Shown one piece after another: positions 10,730 through 22,183 of a stretch of DNA of 64,000 nucleotides (positions are counted from its first letter, which is position 1; each line of letters starts with the position of its first letter). A program made the translations under genes and the position numbers. This DNA comes from Lucinisca nassula (taxonomy: Eukaryota > Mollusca > Bivalvia > Lucinida > Lucinidae): the NCBI GenBank assembly GCA_963580285.1, contig OY757017.1, positions 110,083,245-110,147,244 of the forward strand, read 5' to 3'. Under the pieces are notes generated by a model, which was given only the letters and a program-made list of their open reading frames with translations, did not search any database and had not been told where the DNA came from.

Positions 10730-10775
10730 GGGCCAGACTTGCTAGTTTCGGCCAATTAGGCCTCATCAGTGACCC
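10730..10775 (-). ncRNA. Hammerhead ribozyme A1
   Basis: Type I hammerhead on the minus strand. Stem I GGGUCA (10770-10775) pairs with UGGCCC (10730-10735). The core is CUGAUGA. Stem II is GGCC-UAAUU-GGCC. GAA is followed by stem III ACU-AGCA-AGU and C17 at 10736, so cleavage is predicted between 10736 and 10735. All invariant core bases are present. The 3-bp stem III is typical of retrozyme and PLE hammerheads, which often cleave as dimers. Confidence 0.88.
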
Positions 10776-10990
10776 TCAAATTATTTTCAAAATTCTACCA
10801 TTGAATCATTGATACCAAAGGACAAGAAAATATAAACTGCACTATGATGTAGGGCAGGGAGACTTTTTACCGCCGCCACACATTCCCACACATCAACTGT
10901 AGTGATGTTAAATATATTCTATAAAAGGGTTATCCTTTGGAAGCAAGGAATACACCACAAAACTGGAAAATATTGAGTATATATGATTCT

Positions 10991-11036
10991 GGGCCAGACT
11001 AGCTAGTTTCGGCCAACTAGGGCTCACCAGTGACCC
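10991..11036 (-). ncRNA. Hammerhead ribozyme A2, mutated core
   Basis: Same fold as A1 with stem III ACUA-GC-UAGU, but the core reads CUGGUGA and stem II has lost a pair (GCCC/GGCC). Predicted inactive. Site-to-site distance to A1 is 261 nt. Confidence 0.8.
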
Positions 11037-11106
11037 TAAAAATTATTCAACATTCCCAAAGGACAAGAAAATATAAACTACACTATGATGTAGGACAGGG
11101 AGACTT

Positions 11107-11160
11107 AAAAGCCGGTGTATCCGGAGCGAAACCACCTGGCCTCCTATTGCAGAACACTGT
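11107..11160 (-). mobile_element. SINE body fragment
   Basis: Short remnant of the 8173-8358 SINE (CCGGTGTATCCGGAGCGAAACC), abutting array A. Confidence 0.5.
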
Positions 11161-12277
11161 TTTGAATGCGTAGTCAACTCTCTACCTCAGTTTGGCTACT
11201 CTGTGTCTGGTTCCCATGATAATAAACCTTCCTATCAAAATCTGCCTATATATTTTGAACGGTTTGAATTTACATGTAACGCATACCTAAATGAAAAAGG
11301 ACTTTGTTATTACACACACATATAAACGGCTTCATTAAAATTTTTATGACTCGAACACCGAGAGCTCGTCTAATCAGTTATCCCTTATATCAATTGCATT
11401 GTAACACACTGACCTGATAATTTTAATAACTCGAACGCCGAGCGCCCGTCTTATTAGTTATCCCTTTTTTAATTGCATTGTAACACACTGACTTGATAAA
11501 GATGTGCTATCTCGTGACAAGTGAGCTGTATCAGGTGGACGTGACATTGGACTTCTATGAACTCTATGAACAGAACTTATGAAAAATATGCAAAACTGTA
11601 AGAGTGTACAGGGAGATAAACTGACAAATAGAATGCCAGATTCGTGTCATTTGATACCAAATTTATTAGGCTCGGCTTTTCGGACGCGTTTAGCATCGCT
11701 CGGCAACCTTCGCGATTCGACAAGCGTTCTCGAAGCCTTGTTTGATAAATTAGATATCAAAAGACACTTACATGGTATTATCTATAACCATGGCTGATTA
11801 AAATTCATTCTTGAGTCCCATTACAATTACTCCAATAGCTACACTTAGGGAAAGTTAATTTGGATTTGTTTTCTTATTTTATTCAGAATGTGAATACTGT
11901 AAATAACAATATGAATCGATGAGTATACACAATTTACAATAGTTTATAAAAAAAAAAACGGAAATATAACCATTCACAATCCATCATTTCAACAGGCAAT
12001 GTCCCCTGACCTAACATTATGATTAACCCGCTCTTACTAGCACTGCCCTTTTTCCGAAACATATTTCACAGTTTCAAATGGGTTAGGGCCATTGAAATTC
12101 AAATGTATCTATTTATAGATTTCAATAGCTGCCAAACATTCTTCTTTTATGATAATATCACATTTGTTGCACCTTGTTATTGTACTCCTAGCCATGAACA
12201 GACGAAGCTTAGCTTGTCTGTTGTGACCGTCTTACATTAGGCTCAAAATACTGGCACCGTCATGCGTAACAACACTA
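11161..12277. other. Intron DNA with an 80-bp tandem duplication
   Basis: A unit starting ACTCGAACRCCGAG occurs at 11350 and 11430 (period 80; shared CAATTGCATTGTAACACACT). Nothing else recognisable. Confidence 0.55.
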
Positions 12278-12346
12278 AATAGAAGTGAAGGCAATGATCA
12301 GTAATCAATACAATCAACCCACATTACCCAGCAGAGACTCCAAAGT
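12278..12346 (-). mobile_element. PLE 3'-end microcopy (type II)
   Basis: About 69 bases beginning ATAGAAGTGAAGGCAATGATCAG, the complement of the type II PLE 3' terminus; truncated after CAGCAGAGAC..CAAAG. Confidence 0.65.
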
Positions 12347-12530
12347 TTCTCAGATCCTGTATTTGCTCGTCTGATCAGATTTTTCACCGTGCGCTACATG
12401 GATGACATGTGATCCTTAGTTCACTAATGAAAACCAGTAAGGCTGCTTTCGGAGTGTGTTTGAAGCCTGGTTCTGACATTCTACAAGACCGATTTCATTT
12501 TGCGGGGCCCAGATTATATCTGATACTCAC

Positions 12531-12704
12531 CGGAGAAAATACACGGGTTCGGAATATCCCACTGACCATTACGACATGCAATCTTACTCGATCCAGTTAT
12601 TGGTCTGTAGAATCTGTTACATGTGTAGGTACATACTGACATATGAAGATATGAGCAGCTTTCTGTTATTCCTCCATTATTAATGCTGCTTGGACACTTT
12701 GGGA
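12531..12704 (-). CDS. Host gene exon 6: first CCP/sushi domain
   Basis: A 174-bp exon, minus sense. The acceptor is TATACTTACAG before TCCCAAAG; the donor is TTCTCCG then GTGAGTA. Phase is 1-1. It encodes a CCP module running from PKCPSSINNGG to IPNPCIF, with the C-RNGQWDIPNP-C ending and the YTCNRFY motif of sushi domains. As in exon 7 there are six cysteines, with an added C-SYLHMSV-C pair. It joins the EGF exon 13.4 kb upstream and exon 7 downstream, both in frame. Likely a secreted or membrane-anchored binding module. The shared extra disulfide suggests the two modules arose by exon duplication. Confidence 0.9.
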
Positions 12705-13130
12705 CTGTAAGTATAAAAGGTGAAAACGATAATAATAAACGCTCATTAACTTTTACCAATCTCTAGGCTAATTCAACATATGACAAATTGTTGACATTTT
12801 TCTTATATTTCCCAGAAAACGGAAACTGGCAACTTATGCAAAGTGTTTCCATTAAAGACAATTTGCAAGAAATGTCAAATCGTGCAAAACAGGACTTGGC
12901 ATCTCATGCAAACTGTCTTAATAAGAGATGCTTTGCATGGAATGTCAAATCATGTTTCCTTGGAAAACTAAGAAAAATATTTAAAAATGTGATCAGCTGC
13001 AGGAATACCCTGCATGCAGAGTGTTAACGATTTGAACAAAAGAGTAGTTTAACATGTGATGTGGACAGGCCCAAATACAGAACAAGGATTATCAGCTTTG
13101 TCTTAGTCGTGCAGTCGCAGTGAGTATTAA
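12705..13130. other. Intron DNA, nothing recognised
   Basis: Contains a local repetition of a GAAATGTCAAATC..GC motif (about 12870 and 12940), no gene. Confidence 0.4.
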
Positions 13131-13830
13131 ACCAAGGACCTTCCCTATAAGGCCCATTTTATGGCCACTTTTGATTTTCTTTAAACTATGCAGACTCAAC
13201 ATAGGATGTATTTGCTGTAATATGGTGAAATTTCAGATCCGCAGATGTTATGTTATTGGCTCTATGAGCTACCAAAGTGGGTGGGGTACTTCTACCCCAT
13301 TAAGGGACTTGTGGTACTTACGCTATTATCTCTAGCGCAAAGCATCCTGGCAAGTGGGTCTTTTTAGTATTGTTTAGACCTTTATATATGTTAAACTTAA
13401 AGTATTTGTTTTTGTGGAAAAATTCTTCACTTTACTATTATACTCACTTATAAGTCGTACCTAAATTTCAGCTAAATGTACAGACCATCTTTACGCAAAA
13501 CCACAGCATAAGTTTATTTCCTATGCTATTGCAAAAGTACTTGGCAATGATATTTAAGATATAATAGGCATTGCCAAATTATGAGCATTTCTTTCTTATA
13601 TAATTACTTATAGAGTTATCTGCCCCTGAATCCATTTTTTGGTCATATTTTCTGTCATATTTAAAATCTATTGATATATGCCAAAAGGATTCTTCAAAAC
13701 AGTCAAAAACTCAGCAAACAATGGTTTTCGGTTGATCTAATGAAGCTATTAGGTGATTTGTAAATATCTTCTTTAATAATAACTTAAACAATATGGGTGG
13801 GTTAAATACACCCCTTTGCTATTTCTACTG
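13130..13830 (+). repeat. Dispersed ~700-bp repeat, copy 1
   Basis: Plus-strand copy of a unit found inverted at 19235-20010. Matching landmarks include CCCATTTTATGGCCACTTTTG, GTGGGGTA.TTCTACCCCA and AAATACACCCCTTTGC. Probably a degenerate transposon; no domain identified. Confidence 0.7.
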
Positions 13831-14013
13831 CAAAACTTCCTTGTTTTTTTTTTGTTTGCTTTTTCTGTCAACTCATCTTCACAAATCATCCAAGTGAAGA
13901 GTAAGCATTAGCGCATACTATAATTGATGGTAGAAACAATAATTGTTCACATTCGTTACACCTTAAATGTCTAGCAATAAATAAATTGATCTTTTATTGG
14001 ATGACAACACTTA

Positions 14014-15050
14014 TTATGCCCCCCCCCCCCCCCCCCGGAATCGAGATTCGGGGGCAAATAGTTTTTGGCCTGTCTCTTTGTTTCCCTGTCTACAAAAACC
14101 TTAACATTGGGCATTACTTTCGAATGGTAAAAGATAGAGCTTTCATATTTCACATGTGTATACCTTATAACAAGACCTTTCGAGTGGTTTTATAATTTTT
14201 AATCTTATGACCTTGACCTTGACCTTTGACCTACTTTTTTTTTAAAAAAACTTTATCATTGGCCATAACTTTCGATTGGTAAGTGATAGGGCTTTCATAT
14301 TTCACATGTGCATTCCTTGTCACAAGACCTTTCTATTGGTACCATTATTTTTGACCTCGTGGTCTTGACCTTGACATTTGATCTACTTCTTAAAAACTTT
14401 ATCATAGTCCATAACTTTCGATTGGTAAGTGATATGGCTTTCATATTTCACATGTGCATTCTTTTTTACAAGACCTTTCCAGTGGTACCATAATTTTTCG
14501 ACCTCGTGACCTTTAACTTGACGTTTAACCTACTTTTTAAAAACTTTAACATTGGCCATAACTTTTAATTTGTAAGAGATAGGGCTTTCATATTTCACAT
14601 GTGCATTCCTTGTCACTAGACCTTTCTAGTGATACCATAATTTTTACCTCGTTACCATGACCTTGACCTACTGTGTAAAAACTTTAACATAGTCCATAAC
14701 TTTCGATTGGTAAATGATAGGGCTTTCATAATTCACATGTGCATTCTTTTCCACAATACCTTTCCAGTGGTACCATATTTTTACCTCGCGACCTTTACCT
14801 TCACGTTTGGCCTCCTTTTTTAAATCTTTAACATTGGCCATAACTTTCGATTGGTAAGTGATAGGATTTTCATATTTCAAATGTGCATTCTATGTCACAA
14901 GACCTTTCCAATGATCTCATAATTCTTGTCCTTGAGACCTTGACCTACTTTTTTAAGAATTGGACATTGGCCATACCTTTCGATTGCTTAGTGATACTGC
15001 TTTCATATTTAACATGCGCTGTCCGTGGGCATCAGTGTTTCACAAACACA
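14014..15050 (+). mobile_element. Satellite-cored element with hairpin start
   Basis: Starts ATGCCCCC (expanded to 18 C, 14019-14036) with a GAATC..GATTCGGGGGC hairpin. It contains about six tandem units of ~155 bp (GGCCATAACTTTCGATTGG, CATATTTCACATGTGCATTC, GACCTTGACCTTGACC) and ends near GTGGGCATCAGTGTTTCAC. This is a well-known style of bivalve interspersed repeat with a minisatellite core; non-autonomous, mobilising enzyme unknown. Confidence 0.75.
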
Positions 15051-15118
15051 TTTTGTTTTTACATGAGTTTTTATATTTATTCTATTGCTCTACAGCATAT
15101 TCTTTTAAAAGTAAATAG

Positions 15119-15187
15119 CCTCGATAGCTCAGTGGCTAGTGCGTTCGACTTACAATCGAAAGGTTGTTGGTTTAAATCCGGCCACCA
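15119..15187 (+). repeat. tRNA-like sequence (SINE head)
   Basis: CCTCGATAGCTCAGTGGCTAG followed by a 5-bp anticodon stem TTCGA/TCGAA around CTTACAA (would-be anticodon UAC) and GGTTTAAATCC. The acceptor stem does not pair, so this is a tRNA-derived repeat, not a tRNA gene. A related copy lies inverted at 32905-33000. Confidence 0.65.
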
Positions 15188-15214
15188 AATGATGGCATTG
15201 GCAAGAAGTTCTTA

Positions 15215-15681
15215 CAAGCTTCAGGACAAAGTATTAAATATGGTTGGGATTTTTAAAAAAACGTGTTATATGGGAAAATGTCAAGGATGCAGATTTAGAA
15301 AAGTTTCCTCAACTAGCTGAAAATGAGCTTAGGGGATTTGACTATGAGCATATATCAGCTTAAACAAGCTCAGTCTTACACAGATGAGCATTTCGATGAG
15401 AATGGGCAGTATGAAATCCTGATGCATAAAGAGGAGGAAGGTATATTATATCGAGTACAGCCAAGGACTAAATCCCATCAGTGGGTGGTACTGTCGGTGC
15501 TGAAGTGGGGCACGCACAGTTGGTTGCTGTGCACATATAGCATCTGTCCTCTGGTACTTAGGTTTCTTTAGACACAATACAGAAAATAATGACACTAAAC
15601 TTAACAGATCTCACATAGACCACATCGTAGATGCAGCCATAGACACTTGGAGTGCATCAAGTGTGTCTGATGAAGATGAAT
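15215..15681 (+). pseudogene. SWIM zinc-finger protein pseudogene (molluscan repeat family)
   Basis: Piecewise readable in three frames. First KRVIWENVKDADLEKFPQLA (15255-15320), then DLTMSIYQLKQAQSYTDEHF and EILMHKEEEGIL (15335-15450), then NPISGWYCRC, a TGA stop, SGARTVGCCAHIASVLWYLG (15468-15570), ending SSVSDEDE and TAG at 15679-15681. YCRC...CCAH is the CxC-x(n)-CxH signature of a SWIM zinc finger, as in a family very abundant in mollusc genomes. At least two frameshifts and one stop break it. It is embedded in the intron between exons 6 and 5, antisense to the host gene. Confidence 0.8.
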
Positions 15682-15689
15682 AGAAAAGA

Positions 15690-16314
15690 TAGATGGTTAC
15701 CGGGTATATACATAGCACTAAATTCATTTGTAACAGAAACATCCTTCTCGGTCTGACAGAGAACATGATAGAAGACAAACGCACCAAAGTCAACATAAGG
15801 TTTGTGAACCCATTAACAAAAGTAAAAACAAGATTTGGCCAAAACAAGGACAGACAAAACACATATAACATGCAAAAAATCAACAATTTCTTCCTCACAA
15901 GGGGCGATTAAAATGTGAAACATAAGACACGCAACAAATGTAACACACAAAGGGGACATCAACAGGCCAAAGTATTACATGAACCACATCAGAACCACTG
16001 CCTTAGAATGGTCGGTAGCACAGACTACCAATGGGATGGTGGACCCTCTACGTCCAGCCAACAGTCACCATGGGTTCAGATGTAAAATATTTAATGCTTG
16101 TTTCGTTTACTGGATTTCTACCATAAATGTCAGTGTCTAAATCAGGATCTGTGTAGTGACTCTGCTTCCTGTCAAATCTCTTAGCATTTGTTGGTCAGCC
16201 AAAACTGATAATGTATTGAAGATTGGTTGTCAAAATCACTTGATAGGTAAATTCATAAAAAAAACACCTAACAGTTGGTCAACCCTGTATGTGGTGTCAA
16301 GAGTTAAATGAAAG
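15690..16314. other. Low-information DNA beside the SWIM pseudogene
   Basis: Short plus-strand open stretches (for example 15693-15911) without recognisable domains; may be the 3' part of the same decayed gene. Confidence 0.35.
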
Positions 16315-18118
16315 GCTCATGTCAGAAAGTGTGTGATGCCCTCACCTTTCTACTTGACAATATTTATATCAGATTCGGGGCTTGAAGAAATATATGGGCT
16401 GCATGATGCTTCCACGCAGAGCTGAATCAGGCCCGCACACTAGTACTGGTAAACCGCTTAGAGGATCTAAGCCTGTCCAGGAACCGCGGTGTGAGGCGGA
16501 CTGTCCATGCTAATAAACCCTATTGGTTTCATTTGGCGACAGGGCTTGATATGTCATTTCATCTCAATGTCGGGTAAAAGTCCCACAAAATTGGAAGCAA
16601 CGTCTCCAAAATGACCTTTATAGTGTTGACGGGGACGTTAAACCTCAAATCAAACAAACAAACAAAACTAAGTTATTTAGTCAAATTGTGGGTATTCCGA
16701 TGGGTACGAATTGCGCACCTCTTGTGGCTGATCTGTTCTTGTATTGTTATGAAAGAGACTTCATGTTGTCGCTTTCCATTGATAACCAATCTGAAATTAT
16801 TGAAGCTTTTAGCTCCACTTCTAGATATTTAGATGATTTATTAAATATTGATAATACCTATTTCAATGGTTTGATTAGTCAGATTTACCCGCCCCCCCCC
16901 CCCCCCCCAGAACTTCAGTTAAATAAAGCAAATTCTTCTGATACCGAGGCCCCATTTTTGGATTTACATCTATCTATTGTAGATTGATTTGTTTCGTGCA
17001 AAATTTATTATCAACGCGATGACTTTGATTTTGAGGTTGTAAATTTTCCTTTTTTGGATGGTGATGTTCCTCGTGCGCTACCTATGGCGTTTATATTTCG
17101 CAATTAATTCGATTTGCTAGAGTGTGTAGTCATGTAACTGACTTCAACACGCGTAATAAATTATTAACGGCTAAACTCCTTAATCAGGGTTATCGGTACC
17201 AAAGCCTACGCAAAGCCTTTTCAAAATTTTATAGACGCCATTCTGATTTAATTTCAAAATTCAATATTGGACTTAAATCTCTTCTGCAACAAGGTCTATC
17301 GGAACCCGAATTTTATGGTGACTTAGTATATAAAATTCAGAAAAATATATAACCGCAATGACTTCAGCACCCAATTTCGTAAAATCATTCTTCGATATAA
17401 AAAGATTGGGTACAACATGGATATTATACGACAGACTGCATGCATGGTAGTTAACCCAATCACGGTTGGCAACTTTGCTTCCCTCTTAAATTGCACGCCG
17501 GTGGGTCAGGCCTCAGATTCTATGACGGCTCCAACGTAAAGGCTTATTGAGAATTAGAGAGATCTAATTCAAGTTAATGTTGGTTGGTGCCTGATGCTCT
17601 GTCTCTGGTCGGGCCCATCGGAGTCTAACTGTTGGTTTTCATTTGCTCCAGCATTTCAGTGGTTTCTTGCTGTCGAGTCCTCACCGTTGTCTCACCTCTG
17701 TGGTTCTTTGATTTTTGTGTTCACGGAGATTTTACACTGATGAGTTAGGAGGCCTTCATGCGGACTGAACAAATTATTTGTCTAAATCGCGACGGAAGTA
17801 AGGGGCGAGGATTGTGACCACGTAAAATCGATTTAAGCCCCCCAGTGGAAATCTTCATCTGACCGTTCCAAGGTGGCTCTTCTGTGGCGATTTATTTATG
17901 TTGTTGTTTGTTACTTACTGTGTGTATCACTTTTGTCTTTTTATTTTGGATGGCCATATGGCCATTTTGTGGGAAAGTAACTGTCCTTATGACCTTCCTT
18001 TGTTTAGGTTTCTATTATGGTCTGGTCGCTTAATGTTTGTATTTCTTTCCCTTTGGTGTCTTTTATGGGTGGAGTAAGTTAATTGTATCAATTCCTGATC
18101 TTTGTTTTACTTCAACTT
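16315..18118 (+). mobile_element. PLE copy (RT C-terminal half plus tail), SINE inside
   Basis: Starts at CATGTCAGAAAGTGTGTGATGC in the RT and is interrupted by a SINE (16377-16666). It then reads VGIPMGTNCAPLVADLFL and the catalytic SRYLDDLLNI (16688-16850). A C-tract of 17 (16892-16908) replaces the usual CCCCCC. After stops and shifts it continues through the thumb region (GYRYQSLRKAFSKFYRRHSD, 17122-17352) to SDSMTAPT near 17535, then the complete type I tail to 18118. The next PLE copy starts with no spacer, giving a head-to-tail pair. Confidence 0.88.
16377..16666 (+). mobile_element. SINE (GACGTTAAAC tail family) inside PLE
   Basis: A ~290-bp copy from GGGGCTTGAAGAAATA to GGGACGTTAAACCTCAAAT and (CAAA)n. 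PLE sequence resumes at ACTAAGTTATTTAG. This copy fixes the boundaries and orientation of the family. Confidence 0.8.
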
Positions 18119-19038
18119 TACCCCCCAGAACGTCAGTTAAATAAAGCGAATTCTTCTGATACTGAGGCCCCGTTTTTGGATTTACATCTCTCTATTGTTG
18201 ATGGGTTTGTTTCGTGCAAAATTTATGAGCAACGCGATGACTTTGAGTTTGAGATTGTAAATTTTCCTTGTTTGGATGGTGATGTTCCTCGTTCGCCATC
18301 CTATGGCGTTTATATTTCGCAAATAATTCGATTTGAGAGTGTCTAGTAATGTAACTGACTTAACGGCTAAACTTCTTAATCAGGGTTATCGGTACCATAA
18401 ACTACGCAAAGCATTTTCAAAATTTTATAGACGCCATTCTGATTTAATTACAAAATTCAATATTGGACTTAAATCTCTTCTGCAACAAGGTCTATCGGAA
18501 CCCGAATTTTATGGTGACTTAGTATATAAATTCAGAAAAATATATAACCGCAATGACTTCAGCACCCAATTTCGTAAAATCATTCTTCGATATAACAAGA
18601 TTGGGTACAACATGGATGTTATACGACAGACTGCATGCATGGTAGTTAACCCAATCACGGTTGGCAACTTTGCTTCCCTCTTTAATTGCACGCCGGTGGG
18701 TCAGGCCTCAGATTCTATGACGGCTCCAACGTAAAGGCTTATTGAGAATTAGAGAGATCTATTTCAAGGTAATGTTGGTTGGTGCCTGATGATCTGTCTC
18801 TGGTCGGGCCCATCGGAGTCTAACTGTTGGTTTTCTTTTGCTCTAGCATTTCAGTGGTTTCTTGCTGTCGAGTCCTCACCGTTGTCTCACCTCTGTGGTT
18901 CTTTGATTATTTGTGTCCACGAACATGTTGCACTGATGAGTTAGGAGGCCTTCATGCGGACTGAAAAACCTATTTGTCTAAATCGCGACGGAAGTAAGGG
19001 GCGAGGATTGTGGCCACGTAAAATCTATTTAAGCCCCC
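18119..19038 (+). mobile_element. PLE copy in tandem with the preceding one
   Basis: Begins at TACCCCCCAGAACGTCAG in the RT (LNKANSSDTEAPFLDLHLSI), is open to 18346, has a small deletion, then is open at 18333-18734 to ...GQASDSMTAPT. The tail is cut at AAGCCCCC (19038). Missing catalytic YLDD, so inert. Confidence 0.85.
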
Positions 19039-19234
19039 GCCAGCACCCAATACATGTAAAATCAACTGAAAAGCTTCAAAATTAATGCTGTAATTAAAAG
19101 CAAGATTTATTAAGTCCAGTAATATTTCAATGTTATAGGTAGGAATGACTTAAAAGGAGACTTATTCTAAAGATTATGAAAAATATCGGTTTTTCAAACT
19201 TCATCTAAATTGTCAGTAAGATAGATTTATGAAG

Positions 19235-20010
19235 ATGAGTTGAAATGAAGCCAAGCGATTTTTGCAGAAGAAATAGCAAAGGGGTGTATTTAACCCACTC
19301 AAATTGTTTAAGTCATTATCAAAGAAGATATTTACAAATCACCTAATAGATTCATTAGATCGACAGAAAATCATTGTGTGCCGAGTTTTTGACTGTTTTA
19401 AAAAATCCTTTTGCTATATATCAATAGATTTTAAATATGACAGAAAAGTTGACAAAAAATTGGATTCAGGGGCAGATAAGTCTATAAATAATTATAGAAG
19501 AAAGAAATGCTCATAATTTGACAATGCCTATTATATCTTAATTACCCCTGTCAGGTACTTTTGCAATAGCATTGGAAATAAACTTATGATGTGGTTTTGC
19601 GTAAAGACGGTCAGTAAATTTAGCTGATATTTAGGTACGACTTATAAGTGAGTATAGTGGTAAAGTGAAGAATTTTTCCACAAAACCGTATACATTATTT
19701 TTAAATGTTTAACATCTATAAAGGTCTAAACAATAATAAAAAGACACACTTGCCAGGATGCTTTGTGTTAGAGATAATAGCGTAAGAACCACAGGTCTCT
19801 CAATGGGGTAGAATTACCCCACCCACTTTGGTTGCACATAGAGCCAATAACATTACATCTGCGGATCTGAAATTTCACCACATTACAGCACATACATCGT
19901 ATGTTGAGTCTGCAAAGTTTAAAGAAAATCAAAAGTGGCCATAAAATTGGCCTTATAGGGACTGGTCCTTTCCGTACTTTATGCAACCAGTTATTACTCT
20001 GATCAGACGA
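19235..20010 (-). repeat. Dispersed ~700-bp repeat, copy 2 (inverted)
   Basis: Inverted relative to 13130-13830, with high visible identity across most of the length. Short open stretches on both strands give no recognised domain. Confidence 0.7.
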
Positions 20011-20083
20011 ATGCACTGTTTGCCAGTATCCTGTTCTAGTCACGTTAGGCATAAAAGGGTTAAATAAAGCTATGCAGGTTTCC

Positions 20084-20086
<3 letters not shown>

Positions 20087-20147
<61 letters not shown>
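20087..20147. repeat. (GA)n microsatellite
   Basis: About 28 uninterrupted GA repeats. Confidence 0.95.
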
Positions 20148-20150
<3 letters not shown>

Positions 20151-20231
20151 TCTAGATCAAACGGAGACTCTTGTATAAATCGTAAGTCTCTCTTTTTAAA
20201 TAATAAATTTGGCTGAATGACCACATAAAGG

Positions 20232-22183
20232 CAACAAGAGGGCCATGGTGGCCCTGGGTCGCTTACCTGGTCCAAAGGGTAACAAGTGGGCCCCGGGGAG
20301 ATCCATTGTTGTCCCAAGGGGTATAATTTGCATAACCTTGGTAGTGGTCTAAAAGGTGACGCTTCATATCAATATCAATGACCGGAGACTTAAAGTTTCA
20401 GACAAAGAGATTTTTAAAGGTTTTCCATATATAAGTCTATGTAAAACCTGCGAGCCCCGGGGCACGGCCTGTTTTTACCCCAGAGCTATAATTTGAACAA
20501 TCTTGGTAAAATACACAAGACAAAGCTTCATACCAAATATCAAAAACCTTGGCCTTCTGGTTTCAGACGAAGCGATTTTCAAACGGTTTCCAAATATAAA
20601 AAGTAGAAGTAAAACAAAGATCAGGAATCGATACAATTAACTTACTCCACCCATCAAAGACACCAAAGGGAAAGAAACACAAACATTAAGCGATCAGACC
20701 ATAATGGAAACCTAAACAAAGGAAGGCCATAAGGACAGTCACTTTCCCACAAAATGGCCTTATGGTCATTCAAAATAAAAAAACACAAGTGATACACACA
20801 GTAAGTCTATTTAAAACATGTGGGCTCCGGGCTGGGTCCATTTTTGGCCCCAGGGCACTAATTTGAACAATTTGTTGGCGGTCCACTTCATGAAGCTTCA
20901 TACCAAATATCAAAGATCTTGGCCTTCTGGTTTCAGACAATAAGATTTTCACAGGTTTTCCCTTTACAAGTCTATGTAAAACCAGTGGGAACCGGGGTAG
21001 GCCCATTTTGTGCCCTAGGGCAAGACAAGAAGTTTTTTTAAAGGTTTTCCCTTTACAAGTCTCTGTAAAACCAGTATCCCCGGGACGGAGCCATTTTTGT
21101 CCTCAGGGCTATAATTTGATCAATCTTGGTCGAGGTCCACTAGACAAAACTTCATATCAAATATCAAAGAACTGAGCCTTCTGGTTTTAGACAATAATAT
21201 TTATAAAGATTTCCCTATATAAGTAAATGTAAAACCAGTGGGTCCCGGGGAAGGGGGCATTTTTGGCCCCAGGGCTATAATCTGAATTATCATGTTAGAG
21301 GTCAACTAGACGAAGCTACATACCAAATTTCAAAGACCTGAACCTTCTGGTTTCAGACAAGAAGATTTTTAAAGATTTTCCCTATATAAGTCTAGGTAAA
21401 ACCATAGGACACCATGGCGGGGGCATTTTTGACCCTAGGGCTATAATTTGAACAATCTTGATAGAGGTCCACTAGATGAAGCTTCACACCAAATATCAAC
21501 GACCTGGGCTTTACGGTTTCAGAGAAGAAGATTTTAAAGATTTTCCCTATAAAAATCTATGTAAAACCAAAGGGCCCCGGGGTGGGAGCATTTTTGGTCC
21601 GAGTGCTATAATTTGAACCATCTTGATAGAGGTCTACTAGATGAAACCTCCACACCAAATAACAAAGACCTGGACCTTGCGGTTTCAGAAAACAAGATTT
21701 TGAAAACGTTCCCTATACAAGTCAATGTAAAACCAAAGGGCCCCGGGACGGGGGCATTTTTCGCCCAAGGGCGATAATTTGAACAAGCATGGTAGATGTC
21801 CACTAGATGAAGCTACACACCAAATATCAAAGACCTGGGCCTTGTGGTTTTAGAGAAGAAGCTTTTAAAATATTTCCCTATATAAGCCTACGTAAAAGCA
21901 AAGGGCCCTTGGGCGGGTGCATTTTTGCGATAATTTGAACAATCTTGGTAGCGGTCCACTAGACGAAGCTACACATCAAATATCAAAGACCTGGGCCTTG
22001 CGATTTCAGAGAAGAAGTTTGTTTTAAGTGTTCCCTATATATGTTTATGTAAAACCAAAGGACCCCGGGGCGGGGGGCATTTTTGGTCCTAGGGATATAA
22101 TTTGATCAATCGTGGTAGAGGTCCAATAGATGAAGTTATACATCATATATCAAAGACCTATGCCTTGCGGTTCCAGAGAAGAA
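20232..22183 (+). mobile_element. Satellite-cored element, family 2
   Basis: Head ACAAGAGGGCCATGGTGGCCC...CGCTTACC at 20232, then about eleven tandem units of ~165 bp (TTTTCCCTATATAAGTCTATG, GGGCCCCGGGGCGGG, GGCTATAATTTGAACAATC, GGTCCACTAGATGAAGCT, CAAAGACCTGGGCCTTCTGG). Interrupted by a PLE tail at 20601-20806. The right end is lost at the PLE tail at 22184. Related to 41944-44590 and 135-404. Confidence 0.75.
20601..20806 (-). mobile_element. PLE 3' tail inside satellite element
   Basis: Minus-strand type I tail beginning AAGTAGAAGTAAAACAAAGATC, 5'-truncated after GATACACACAGTAAGT. The array continues on both sides. Confidence 0.85.

Larger units (their letters stand above)
10303..11106 (-). 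mobile_element. Hammerhead-ribozyme tandem array A (retrozyme-like)
   Basis: Three head-to-tail units of a ~262-bp monomer (GGGTTATCC at 10665 and 10927). The first unit (10303-10395) is interrupted by a T-rich tract and a SINE (10431-10622) and resumes at 10623; the last ends about 11106. Each complete unit carries a type I hammerhead on the minus strand. The monomer has no coding capacity. The layout matches metazoan retrozymes: short tandem non-coding units bounded by self-cleavage sites. It lies in the host intron between exons 7 and 6, in the sense of that transcript. Confidence 0.85.

Noticed and set aside
13971..14153. Glycine-run protein on the minus strand
   Set aside because: The run is the translated C-tract of a satellite element start.
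15119..15187. Possible tRNA gene (anticodon stem and T arm visible)
   Set aside because: Acceptor ends do not pair and similar modules recur in SINEs; called a tRNA-derived repeat.
15667..15690. CTGATGA near the SWIM pseudogene as another hammerhead
   Set aside because: No stem II, GAA or cleavage site in register; it is coding sequence for SDEDE.
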